NCBI GenBank assembly: GCA_023404805.1
Contig: JAEYAL010000358.1
Span: 1-12,835, forward strand
Source of the DNA: Actinomycetes bacterium
GTDB lineage: Bacteria; Actinomycetota; Thermoleophilia; Solirubrobacterales; Solirubrobacteraceae
DNA length: 12,835 nucleotides
Direction of reading: 5' to 3'
Shown: positions 1-5,923 of the stretch, in pieces
Layout of the letters: each line of letters starts with the position of its first letter
Position numbering within the stretch: the stretch's first letter is position 1
Notes under the pieces: model-generated
Told to the model about the DNA's origin: nothing
What the model saw: the letters and a program-made list of their open reading frames with translations, nothing else
Database searches by the model: none
Position numbers and translations under genes: made by a program

Positions 1-50
1 CCCCCCCCCCGGGCGGGGGGGGGGGGGGGGGGGCCCCCCCCCCCCCCGCC
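1..50. repeat. G/C homopolymer block, possible artefact
   Basis: The window opens with ten C, three G, one C, then 19 G (15-33) followed by 14 C (34-47). The G and C runs are complementary and could fold into a hairpin just beyond the stop codon of the minus-strand epoxide hydrolase gene, where it could act as a strong stem lacking a T-tract. Runs this pure are unusual even in GC-rich genomes. A poly-G tail from two-colour sequencing chemistry, or a misassembled contig end, is at least as likely. Confidence 0.5.
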
Positions 51-58
51 GCGGGCGC

Positions 59-1150
59 TCAGACCTGGCGAGCGGCGAAGAACTCGCTGATCGCCGCGGC
101 AAGCTCCTCGGGCACCTCCATCGCCGCGAAGTGCCCGCCGCGCGGGTGCTCGGTCCAGGAGACGATGTTCGTGTTGTCGCGCTCGGCGAACGGGCGCATC
201 GAGCGGAAGTCATCGGCGAAGACGGCGACGCCGATCGCGCCGTCGTTCACGCGCGGCTCGACGTCGCGCTCGGTCCAGTGGAACATCGCGGCGCCCGCCG
301 ACGTGTTGGTGAGCCACTGCAGCGTCGCCTGCGCGAGCACCTGGTCGCGCGTCACGAGGCTGGTGCCGTTGCCGAAGTTCTCGAACAGCTCGTGGTAGGC
401 GAGCTGGCCGATCGGCGAGTCGCTCAGCGCGGCAGCGATCGTGAGCGGGCGTTTGGCGTTGAGGTCGGCGTAGCCGTTGACGGTCTGGAACCAGCCCGCG
501 AACTCGAGCGCCGCGTAGTCGGCGGGGCCCATCTTCTCGAACTCGGCCGGATCGCCGGACGGGAACGAGAACAGCTGAAGGACGTGCGCGCCGAGGAAGC
601 CGTCTGGGGCGAGCATCGCCAGTTCGCGGCCGATCAGCGCACCGCCGTCGGAGCCGTGCGCGCCGTACGAGGCGTAGCCGAGGTCGCGCATCAGCGTGTC
701 GAACGCCTGCGCCGTGCGGGCCATCGTCCAGCCGTCGGCCGCGAGCGGGGTGGAGAAGCCCATGCCCGGCAGGCTCGGGATCACGAGGTGGAAGTCGGCC
801 GACAGCGGCTCGATCAGGTCGAGGAAATCCAGGACGGAGCCCGGGTAGGTGTGCACGAGCAGGAGCGGCGTGGCGTCTGGCCGGGCGGACCGGACGTGCA
901 GGTAGTGGATGGTCTGCCCGCCGATTTCGGTGAGGAACTGCGGGTGGGCGTTGAGGCGCGCTTCGACGGCGCGCCAGTCGAACGCCTGCCAGGCCGCGGC
1001 CATCTCGGCCAGGTAGCCGCGCGGCGTGCCGCGCTCCCAGCCGCCCGGCGTCGCAGCCGGGAGGCGCGTCGACGCCAGGCGGCGCTGGAGGTCGTCGAGG
1101 TCGTCCTGCGCGAAGGCGACGGTGAAGGGCGTGTGCTTGGTGGAGGTCAT
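59..1150 (-). CDS. Epoxide hydrolase family protein (alpha/beta hydrolase with EHN-type N-terminus)
   Basis: This 363-residue protein matches the microsomal-type epoxide hydrolase family: an N-terminal EHN-like region (about 5-115) followed by an alpha/beta-hydrolase core. The family opens epoxides to diols through an Asp nucleophile and a His-activated water. Visible here are an oxyanion-type loop HTYPGS (100-105), the nucleophile elbow HGSDGGA with Asp168, the lipase-like segment SLPGMGFS (126-133), and a C-terminal HPRGGHFAAMEVPEE with His340 as likely catalytic base. The usual family sequences are HGWPGS and GGDWG, so both loops deviate. I chose the ATG at 1150: the longer reading frame to 1357 adds a low-complexity Arg/Ala-rich tail that overlaps the divergent gene. 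A -10-like TACCTT ends 6 bases upstream, suggesting a leaderless mRNA. The natural substrate cannot be told. The divergent WYL regulator is the obvious candidate controller. Confidence 0.88.
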   Translation of the reverse strand: MTSTKHTPFTVAFAQDDLDDLQRRLASTRLPAATPGGWERGTPRGYLAEMAAAWQAFDWRAVEARLNAHPQFLTEIGGQTIHYLHVRSARPDATPLLLVHTYPGSVLDFLDLIEPLSADFHLVIPSLPGMGFSTPLAADGWTMARTAQAFDTLMRDLGYASYGAHGSDGGALIGRELAMLAPDGFLGAHVLQLFSFPSGDPAEFEKMGPADYAALEFAGWFQTVNGYADLNAKRPLTIAAALSDSPIGQLAYHELFENFGNGTSLVTRDQVLAQATLQWLTNTSAGAAMFHWTERDVEPRVNDGAIGVAVFADDFRSMRPFAERDNTNIVSWTEHPRGGHFAAMEVPEELAAAISEFFAARQV

Positions 1151-1172
1151 GTCGACAAGGTATGCGGGGATT

Positions 1173-1189
1173 AGGTACGTTTCGTTCCT
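1173..1189. promoter_or_regulatory. Imperfect inverted repeat between divergent genes, candidate operator
   Basis: In the 41-base gap between the two divergent starts, AGGTACG (1173-1179) and CGTTCCT (1183-1189) form arms separated by TTT, with one mismatch in seven. On the minus strand this covers the position of a -35 element for the epoxide hydrolase promoter (-10-like TACCTT at 1162-1157). On the plus strand it ends three bases before the WYL regulator ATG. One bound protein could therefore affect both genes. That the WYL protein itself binds here is inference. Confidence 0.35.
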
Positions 1190-1191
1190 CA

Positions 1192-2205
1192 ATGCCCGCG
1201 GCCACCGCAACCCGTCTGCTCCAGCTCCTGGGGCATCTCCAGAGCCAGCCGGTGTGGGGCGGGGCAGAGCTCGCCGAGCGTCTCGGCGTGACCGGCCGGA
1301 CGCTGCGCAACGACGTCGAGCGGCTGCGGGCGATCGGCTACCCGGTTGACGCCACACGTGGACCTGGCGGCGGCTACCGGCTCGGGCGCGAAGGCCGCCT
1401 GCCGCCGCTGCTGCTCGCCGACGACGAGGCCGTCGCCGTCGCGGTGAGCCTCACGAGCCTCGATGCCGTGCCGGGGCTCGCGGACGCCGGGCAGATGGCG
1501 CTCGCAAAACTCCAGCGCACGCTGCCGGACCACCTCCGTCGGCGGGTCGACGCCCTGGCATCGAGCACCGATGTCGGCCCGGCCGACACCGGCACGAACG
1601 TCGCACAGCCGACCGTCGACCCGGTGGTGCTCTCGCGGCTCGCGGCGGCGATCGCGGCGCGGGAGGGCGTGCGGTTCGACTACCGCGGCGGCGACGCTGC
1701 CGGGGCAGCGGCCCCAGACCGCGACGACCACAGGTCGGCACGCAAGGCCATCGTGACCGCCGATCCGCACCGCCTCGTGAGCTGGCAGGGGCGCTGGTAC
1801 CTCGTCGCGCGCACGCGCCCCAGCGGCGCGCTCGCCGTCTACCGCACCGATTGGATGGAGCTCCGCTCCTCTGGCGCGTCGCGCTTCCGGCCCGAGCCGC
1901 TGGCCGACGGCGACTACGCCTCGTTCGTCGTCCGCGAGGTCGCCTCGACCGGCTGGAACGTGCACGCGCGCGTGCTCGTCGACGCGCCCGCCGACGCCGT
2001 CCTCGAGCGGATCAACCCGGCCGTCGGCGTCGTCGAGCCGATCGACGACGGCCACAGCATCCTCGTCACCGGCGCCGACTCCTACGAGACGGTCGCCGTC
2101 TGGATCGGCATGCTCGGCCTCGACTTCCACGTCAGCGGACCGCCGGAGCTCGTCGAGCACCTGCGGGTGCTGGCGCAGCGGTATGGGCAGGCGACGCCGA
2201 GTTGA
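1192..2205 (+). CDS. WYL-domain transcriptional regulator with N-terminal HTH (YafY-like)
   Basis: This 337-residue one-component regulator has the common actinobacterial layout. An N-terminal winged helix-turn-helix of the DeoR/HTH_11 type occupies about 5-65 (AELAERLGVTGRTLRNDVERL at about 25-45, then a GPGGGYRL wing at 58-64). The WYL domain covers about 145-245, with the signature GRWYLVAR placing W202, Y203 and L204. A C-terminal WCX-like extension covers about 255-330. WYL domains are known or proposed ligand sensors, binding nucleic acids or small molecules in characterised members. The start could be 1162, but that would overlap the divergent promoter zone. The ATG at 1192 gives the usual N-terminus (RLLQLLGHLQ). 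No Shine-Dalgarno is visible. Divergence from the epoxide hydrolase gene suggests control of that gene and autoregulation, which is inference. Confidence 0.9.
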   Translation: MPAATATRLLQLLGHLQSQPVWGGAELAERLGVTGRTLRNDVERLRAIGYPVDATRGPGGGYRLGREGRLPPLLLADDEAVAVAVSLTSLDAVPGLADAGQMALAKLQRTLPDHLRRRVDALASSTDVGPADTGTNVAQPTVDPVVLSRLAAAIAAREGVRFDYRGGDAAGAAAPDRDDHRSARKAIVTADPHRLVSWQGRWYLVARTRPSGALAVYRTDWMELRSSGASRFRPEPLADGDYASFVVREVASTGWNVHARVLVDAPADAVLERINPAVGVVEPIDDGHSILVTGADSYETVAVWIGMLGLDFHVSGPPELVEHLRVLAQRYGQATPS

Positions 2206-2241
2206 GCCCACGACGGTAGCCGTACCGCGGTGGCGCCATCG

Positions 2242-2261
2242 CGGCGCAGCTCACTGCGCCG
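2242..2261. terminator. Candidate bidirectional hairpin terminator
   Basis: CGGCGCAG (2242-2249) and CTGCGCCG (2254-2261) form a perfect 8-base-pair stem with a CTCA loop. It lies in the 118-base gap where the WYL regulator and the GlxA-type regulator converge. A second short stem, CGGTA/TACCG, lies just upstream. There is no T-tract on either side, so this would be a weak or factor-assisted terminator; the position is the main support. Confidence 0.4.
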
Positions 2262-2323
2262 GCGTAGGCCAAGCGGGCCAGGACGCGCGCCGAGGAGCCG
2301 CTCCCGCAGGAAGCGGTGAACCC

Positions 2324-3391
2324 TCAGCGCTCGCTGACGCCGGTGCTGCGGAAACGCGCGCGGTAGGCGCCCGGCGAGATGCCGAGGGTCCGCTGGAAAA
2401 CCTTGCGCATCGTCTCTGCCGAACCGAGGCCGGCGCGGCGGGCGACCGACTCCTGGCCGACACCGCTGGAGACGAGCAGGACCTTGGCTGCCTCGATCCG
2501 GGCGAGTTGTACGTACCGCGCGGGCGGCATGCCGACTTGCTCTTGGAACAGCCGGGTGAGCTGGCGCTCGCTCACCGAGGCCCGCACCGCCATCGACGCG
2601 GTCGAGTGGTCAGCGGCGGGATCCTGGGCGATGGAGTCCACCACCTCCCGAAGCCCGTCGGCTGGCGGGGCGCCGCCGGCCGCCCACACGCTGAACTGCG
2701 TCTGGCCGCCGGGCCGCTGCAGGAAGACCACGAGCCAGCGCGCGACGCGACGCGCGACGTCGGCGCCGAAGTCCGCCTCGACCATCGCCAGCGCCAGGTC
2801 GGTCCCAGCGGAGATCCCAGCGCCGGTGATGACCGGCCCGTCCTGCACGAAGAGCGCGTCGGCATCGACGAGCACGTCCGGATACTCCTCGGCGAGCCGC
2901 TGGCAATGGGCCCAGTGCGTGGTGGCCCGCCGGCCGTCGAGCACGCCGAGGGCGGCGAGGACGAACGCGCCAGTGCAGATCGACGCCACGCGGCACGATC
3001 GAGGCAGCAGCTCGCGCGTGATCGCGAGCGCGTCCGGGCAGGTATCGGGCGTCTGCTCTTCCGGGATGTCGTGCGTTCCCGGGATGAACGAGAAGTCGGC
3101 CGGCACGCCGCCCGGGACGATGAGCGTGTCGAACGACTCCGGAGCCGCTGAGAGCGGCACATCGGCGGCCAGGCGCGTGAACGAGGTCGTCCCGACCGGC
3201 TCGCCGCTCGGTGAGACGAGCACGACCTCGTACCGGGCGCCGAAGTCGTTGGCCCGCGCGAAGACTTCGAGCGGCGCCGCGACGTCTTGCAAGGTCACTT
3301 TGTCATACAACGCAAAAACCACGGTGCGCGCCGCTGGCGAATGGGGTGGTGGGGGATGCATGTCAGTGGAGGGGGGAGCGCCGCGCGGCAT
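2324..3391 (-). CDS. GlxA-family transcriptional regulator (DJ-1/PfpI domain plus AraC HTH)
   Basis: This protein of 355 residues from the first ATG, or 345 from the ATG at 3361, has two parts. Residues about 22-225 form a DJ-1/PfpI class I glutamine amidotransferase-like fold, with the nucleophile-elbow sequence SICTGAFVLA (Cys139) and the conserved ATTHW (156-160) and GAGISAGTDLAL (190-201). Residues about 247-350 form an AraC double helix-turn-helix, with the second-helix region RRAGLGSAETMRKVFQR and the closing GISPGAYRARF. In this family the DJ-1-like part is generally a ligand sensor rather than a proven enzyme; characterised relatives sense small nitrogen compounds such as arginine or betaine-pathway metabolites. 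The start is ambiguous because neither ATG has a Shine-Dalgarno; the shorter start skips only a dispensable leader. It is transcribed away from the nitrile hydratase operon, so it may regulate that operon, but no binding data can be read from sequence. Confidence 0.9.
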   Translation of the reverse strand: MPRGAPPSTDMHPPPPHSPAARTVVFALYDKVTLQDVAAPLEVFARANDFGARYEVVLVSPSGEPVGTTSFTRLAADVPLSAAPESFDTLIVPGGVPADFSFIPGTHDIPEEQTPDTCPDALAITRELLPRSCRVASICTGAFVLAALGVLDGRRATTHWAHCQRLAEEYPDVLVDADALFVQDGPVITGAGISAGTDLALAMVEADFGADVARRVARWLVVFLQRPGGQTQFSVWAAGGAPPADGLREVVDSIAQDPAADHSTASMAVRASVSERQLTRLFQEQVGMPPARYVQLARIEAAKVLLVSSGVGQESVARRAGLGSAETMRKVFQRTLGISPGAYRARFRSTGVSER

Positions 3392-3671
3392 ACGCGATGG
3401 AGCGCGTCCGACAGCGGCCTGCAGGCACGACCGCGGCCTGCGCCGAGAACGCTAAGGCACCTGCAGCTACGGGCGTTCTATCCAGCTGGACAAGCGCCCG
3501 AGCTCGCCGTTGGCCCTGGCGGAATCGATGTCCGAAATGGCGGGCAGCCTGTCCGAAGCAGGCGGTTGACCGGCGGGCGCCGCGTCGCCGAACATGCCCC
3601 AGCGAGCAAGCACCGCAACCACGAGCTTGCTGCTTTATGGGCTGTTGAGACTGCAGATAAAGGATAGATCC
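3392..3671. promoter_or_regulatory. Divergent regulatory region between glxA-like gene and nitrile hydratase operon
   Basis: This gap of about 280 bases (310 if the downstream glxA-like start is used) holds no convincing gene. It contains two perfect 10-base palindromes, GCCTGCAGGC (3417-3426) and TCCAGCTGGA (3481-3490). An 8-base direct repeat TGTCCGAA occurs at 3529-3536 and 3550-3557, 21 bases apart. A -35-like TTGACC lies at 3566-3571, and a Shine-Dalgarno-like AAAGGA ends 7 bases before the GTG at 3672. The region is noticeably richer in A and T than its flanks, as expected for a promoter. No riboswitch could be recognised. Open frames crossing it are short and Arg-rich, resembling shadows. 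Confidence 0.45.
3566..3595 (+). promoter_or_regulatory. Weak candidate promoter of the nitrile hydratase operon
   Basis: TTGACC (3566-3571) matches five of six bases of the TTGACA consensus. After 18 bases comes GAACAT (3590-3595), a poor -10. If used, the leader would be about 70 bases. The direct TGTCCGAA repeats lie immediately upstream, where an activator would sit. The poor -10 makes this a tentative call; an activator-dependent promoter would fit. Confidence 0.22.
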
Positions 3672-4205
3672 GTGTCAGAAACAAACGCAGCGACGCTGAG
3701 CGTCGGCTTGCTTGGAGGGGTGGCGGTCTGGTTCACCGCGGAGGTGATCAAGGTCCCGGTCTGGGTCGCCTTCATCGCCTGGGCATCGTTCGCGGTGCTC
3801 GGCGGCGGCACCGACGGCTGGGTCCGGTCCGTGGCCAGCAACCTCGTTGGGATCGCCTGGGGGTCAGCAGCCGTTATCGCCGGCCAGCAAGACGCAGACA
3901 GCGTCCTGCTGGCGTCGGTCGCAGTCGGCATCGGCAGCGCCGGCATGGTGGCCTCGTCCCGCGTCCCGCTGCTCGAGCTCCCCGCGATCGTTTGGGGGTT
4001 CGCATCGACCGTCGGGATCACCGCGGTCACCGGTCGCGAGATCGCATCGACCGCCATCGCCGACAACCCCACCACGTTCGCGATCGGGGCGATGGTGGTC
4101 GGCGCGACCTTCGGGCTCGCCTCTGAGCACCTCGCCAAGACGCTCACCACCCGCGCCCCCGCCACCGCTGAGGCCGGCACGCCGGCACTGGAGCCCCGCG
4201 CATGA
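3672..4205 (+). CDS. DUF1097 family integral membrane protein
   Basis: This 177-residue hydrophobic protein has about five to six membrane segments (roughly 8-24, 28-44, 54-71, 77-93, 101-118 and 134-151). It resembles DUF1097 (E. coli YcdZ-like), notably in the segment PVWVAFIAWASF, followed by the GGGTDGW and SNLVGIAWG stretches (residues 29-64). The function of this family is not established. A longer open frame begins at 3594, but the GTG at 3672 is preferred: AAAGGA lies 7 bases upstream and the encoded N-terminus then leads straight into the first membrane segment. Its stop overlaps the next start as ATGA (4202-4205), making it the first cistron of the nitrile hydratase operon. A role in moving nitriles, amides or cobalt across the membrane is plausible from context only. 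The C-terminal 20 residues are a Pro/Ala-rich tail. Confidence 0.8.
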   Translation: MSETNAATLSVGLLGGVAVWFTAEVIKVPVWVAFIAWASFAVLGGGTDGWVRSVASNLVGIAWGSAAVIAGQQDADSVLLASVAVGIGSAGMVASSRVPLLELPAIVWGFASTVGITAVTGREIASTAIADNPTTFAIGAMVVGATFGLASEHLAKTLTTRAPATAEAGTPALEPRA

Positions 4206-4939
4206 AGCTGCAACACCACCTCGGCGGGCTCGAAGGCCTGGATGGGGCGCCGATCGACTTCGAGCGGCGCGTGTTCGTCGAGGACTGGGAACAGCGGATC
4301 TTCGGGATCCACGTCGCGATGATGGGGCTCTCCTCGTCGCTGCGCGACGCCCTGCCGGAGTACGACATCGACGCCGTCCCCAGCGAGCTGCACAGCACCT
4401 GGACGTGGGCGGATCTGCGCAAGGGCGCAGAGGCGATGAGCCCGTTCGAGTACTTCCGGCTGCGCTACTACGAGAAGTGGCTCGGCGGCATCACCGGGTA
4501 CTTCGTGGAGCAGGGCTATATCACCGCCGAGGAGCTCGAGGCCGCGCACGGCCGGCCGCTGGCCTCGAAGCTCCCGGAGCCCGAGCAGGCCCAGATCGAC
4601 GCGCAAGTCGAGCGCTACCTGCGCGAAGGCGACGATCCGCGCCGAGGACCGGCCACGCCGCGCTACACGGTCGGCGACACGGTCCTCGTCGCCGACCCGC
4701 CGGCGAGCGACCACACCCGGTTGCCCGGCTACCTGCGCAACCGCACGGGGACCATCGCCCGCGTGTTCGAGGGCAGCTACGCCTACTTCTGCTCAACGGG
4801 CGCCGACGGCCTCGGCGAGCCGGTGCCGGTGTACGCCGTCCGGTTCGACCCCGCGGAGCTGTGGGGCGAGACCACCGAGTCGGGCGCTGGCCCGCTGTTC
4901 GCCGAGCTGTACGAGACCTACCTGGAGCCGACCGCATGA
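4202..4939 (+). CDS. Nitrile hydratase, beta subunit
   Basis: This 245-residue subunit pairs with the alpha subunit to hydrate nitriles to amides in the cytoplasm. Family hallmarks appear in order: the N-terminal HHLGGLEGLDGAPI (5-18), the dimer-interface segment EDWEQRIFG (27-35), YYEKWLGGI (89-97), LTE-like YITAEEL (106-112), and the C-terminal SH3-like barrel beginning YTVGDTVLV (155-163). HTRLPGYLRNRTGTI (171-185) and VYAVRFDPAELWG (210-222) follow. Arg48 and Arg173 are candidates for the two conserved arginines that contact the oxidised cysteine cluster of alpha. Length is normal for the family. Start and stop overlap their neighbours by ATGA on both sides, which implies translational coupling and 1:1 synthesis with alpha. 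The beta-then-alpha order is typical of cobalt-type enzymes. Confidence 0.95.
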   Translation: MKLQHHLGGLEGLDGAPIDFERRVFVEDWEQRIFGIHVAMMGLSSSLRDALPEYDIDAVPSELHSTWTWADLRKGAEAMSPFEYFRLRYYEKWLGGITGYFVEQGYITAEELEAAHGRPLASKLPEPEQAQIDAQVERYLREGDDPRRGPATPRYTVGDTVLVADPPASDHTRLPGYLRNRTGTIARVFEGSYAYFCSTGADGLGEPVPVYAVRFDPAELWGETTESGAGPLFAELYETYLEPTA

Positions 4940-5553
4940 CCACCTTCGGATACCCCGGCGACCGCGAGCAATCCAGTGCCGCCCAAGTCGAGGCGCTCGA
5001 GCGCCTGCTCATCGAGAAGGGCGTGATCGGCGAGCAGACGGTCGACAAGGTGCTCGCGTACTTCGAGTCCGAGATGACGCCGCTCAACGGTCAGAAGATC
5101 GTCGCGCGTGCGTGGACGGACCCGGAGTTCGCCGACCTGCTCGTCACCGACACCGCGGCCGCGGTCGCGCAGCTGGACCTTCCGATCGGCATGGCCGGCG
5201 CCGAGGGCGAGCATCTCGCGGCCGTGCGCAACGAGCCGGGCGTCCACAACCTCGTCATCTGCACCCTTTGCTCGTGCTTCCCGTGGCCGGTGCTCGGTCT
5301 GCCGCCGTATTGGTACAAGGACCCGACGTTCCGGTCGCGAGCCGCGCGCGAGCCGCGGGTCGTGCTCGCGGAGATCGGCGTCGACCTCCCAGACGACACC
5401 GAAGTGCGCGTCTGGGATTCCAGCGGCCACTCCCGCTGGTTCGTGGTCCCTGAGCGCCCGGCAGGCACCGAGGGCCTCAGCGAGGACGAGCTCGCCGGCC
5501 TCGTGACCACCGAGGCGATGATGGGCGTCGCGCTCGCCGGGGCGGCGTCATGA
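4936..5553 (+). CDS. Nitrile hydratase, alpha subunit (cobalt type)
   Basis: This 205-residue catalytic subunit contains the metal motif CTLCSC at 109-114, within VICTLCSCFPWPVLGLPPYW. Cys109, Cys112 and Cys114 would bind the metal, with Cys112 and Cys114 usually oxidised to sulfinic and sulfenic acids; Ser113 contributes backbone ligation. Thr at the second position marks the cobalt(III) type, whereas iron enzymes usually have CSLCSC. Further family features are the AWTDPEF segment (59-65), WYKDPTFRSRAAREPR (126-141) and the C-terminal WDSSGHSRWFVVPERPAGTEGLSE (160-183). The start is the ATG at 4936 overlapping the beta stop; upstream sequence in this frame is a shadow of the beta gene. The stop overlaps the accessory-protein start. 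Thiocyanate hydrolase gamma is a homologue, but the two-subunit arrangement here argues for nitrile hydratase. Confidence 0.96.
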   Translation: MTTFGYPGDREQSSAAQVEALERLLIEKGVIGEQTVDKVLAYFESEMTPLNGQKIVARAWTDPEFADLLVTDTAAAVAQLDLPIGMAGAEGEHLAAVRNEPGVHNLVICTLCSCFPWPVLGLPPYWYKDPTFRSRAAREPRVVLAEIGVDLPDDTEVRVWDSSGHSRWFVVPERPAGTEGLSEDELAGLVTTEAMMGVALAGAAS

Positions 5554-5861
5554 GCGGCGACCACGGCCACGAGCACCCGTTCGACCCGCATGCCGGGTTC
5601 CACCCGTCGTGTGTCACCGATCAGGGACGCCCGGAGTTCGACGAGGACTGGCAGCGCCGGGCGTTCGGGCTGGCGGTCGCGCTGTCGGAGTTCGGCCACT
5701 ACAGCTGGCCCGAGTTCCAGCGCCAGCTCATCGGCTCGATCGGCAGCTGGGAGGAGGCGCCAGCCGACGCTCGCGGGCGGTGGGCCTACTACGAGCACTG
5801 GGTCGCGGCGCTCCAGGCGCAGGTCGACGCCTCCGCGCTCCTGGAACCGACGCCCACATGA
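5550..5861 (+). CDS. Nitrile hydratase accessory (activator) protein with His-rich N-terminus
   Basis: This 103-residue protein resembles nitrile hydratase accessory proteins (the P14K/NhlE/TIGR03889 type), which are related to the beta-subunit N-terminal part. It carries FDEDWQRRAFGLAVALSEFG (30-49), the YSWPEFQRQL stretch and YYEHWVAAL (80-88), parallel to EDWEQRIFG and YYEKWL in the beta subunit here. In studied cobalt systems such a protein carries apo- or holo-alpha and promotes cobalt insertion and cysteine oxidation through subunit swapping. Unusually, the first 21 residues hold five histidines (5, 7, 9, 14, 18) plus Cys21, interspersed with Asp and Glu, suggesting a metal-binding tail. 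The start overlaps the alpha stop as ATGA, and the stop overlaps a further ATG in the same way. Confidence 0.88.
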   Translation: MSGDHGHEHPFDPHAGFHPSCVTDQGRPEFDEDWQRRAFGLAVALSEFGHYSWPEFQRQLIGSIGSWEEAPADARGRWAYYEHWVAALQAQVDASALLEPTPT

Positions 5862-5923
5862 CCGGCGACTCCGCCAAGCACACCACTCAAGCGGGACGCT
5901 GTCCCAGAAGGAGCGCCGCATGA
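5858..5923 (+). CDS. Possible 21-residue linking ORF between accessory gene and cbtB
   Basis: An ATG at 5858 overlaps the accessory-protein stop (ATGA, 5858-5861), and its own TGA overlaps the cbtB ATG (5920-5923). The frame encodes 21 residues with no recognisable domain; its AGA and AGG arginine codons are simply the cbtB ribosome binding site read as codons. It may be a coupling device that carries ribosomes across the gap rather than a functional peptide. GGGAC/GTCCC (5893-5905) inside it forms a 5-base-pair hairpin just before the binding site. Chance cannot be excluded. Confidence 0.3.
   Translation: MTGDSAKHTTQAGRCPRRSAA
5906..5913 (+). promoter_or_regulatory. Strong ribosome binding site for cbtB
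   Basis: AGAAGGAG lies 6 bases before the ATG at 5920. It is among the clearest Shine-Dalgarno sequences in the window and decides the cbtB start. A GGGAC-GCT-GTCCC hairpin ends at 5905, directly before it, and could influence access for ribosomes. Confidence 0.7.

Noticed and set aside
131..1174. Long open frame on the plus strand across the epoxide hydrolase gene
   Set aside because: It is rich in Arg, Val, Glu and Ala with no domain, as expected for the antisense of a GC-rich gene. The minus-strand product has clear catalytic motifs.
1189..2211. Long minus-strand frame across the WYL regulator
   Set aside because: Low-complexity Arg/Ala/Val composition and no recognisable motif; the plus-strand frame encodes intact HTH and WYL domains.
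2183..3455. Two long plus-strand frames across the GlxA-type regulator
   Set aside because: Both are antisense shadows without domain signals. The minus strand carries a complete DJ-1/AraC protein.
3211..3667. Two plus-strand open frames (3211-3648 and 3287-3667) and one minus-strand frame (3478-3684) in the gap before the nitrile hydratase operon
   Set aside because: Composition is Arg- and Ala-rich without domains or good ribosome binding sites. The region looks regulatory, with palindromes and repeats.
3594..3671. N-terminal extension of the DUF1097 protein from the ATG at 3594
   Set aside because: The extra 26 residues are not membrane-like or family-like, and the GTG at 3672 has a well-spaced AAAGGA.
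3635..4714. Long minus-strand frame across DUF1097 and the beta subunit
   Set aside because: It spans two confidently identified plus-strand genes and shows no domain of its own.
3847..4935. Upstream part of the frame leading into nitrile hydratase alpha
   Set aside because: The alpha family begins at the ATG at 4936; earlier residues are Arg/Pro-rich frame shadows of the two preceding genes.
4936..5553. Thiocyanate hydrolase gamma subunit as an alternative to nitrile hydratase alpha
   Set aside because: Thiocyanate hydrolase has its beta-like part split into two genes. Here one full-length beta subunit and a nitrile hydratase-type activator accompany it.
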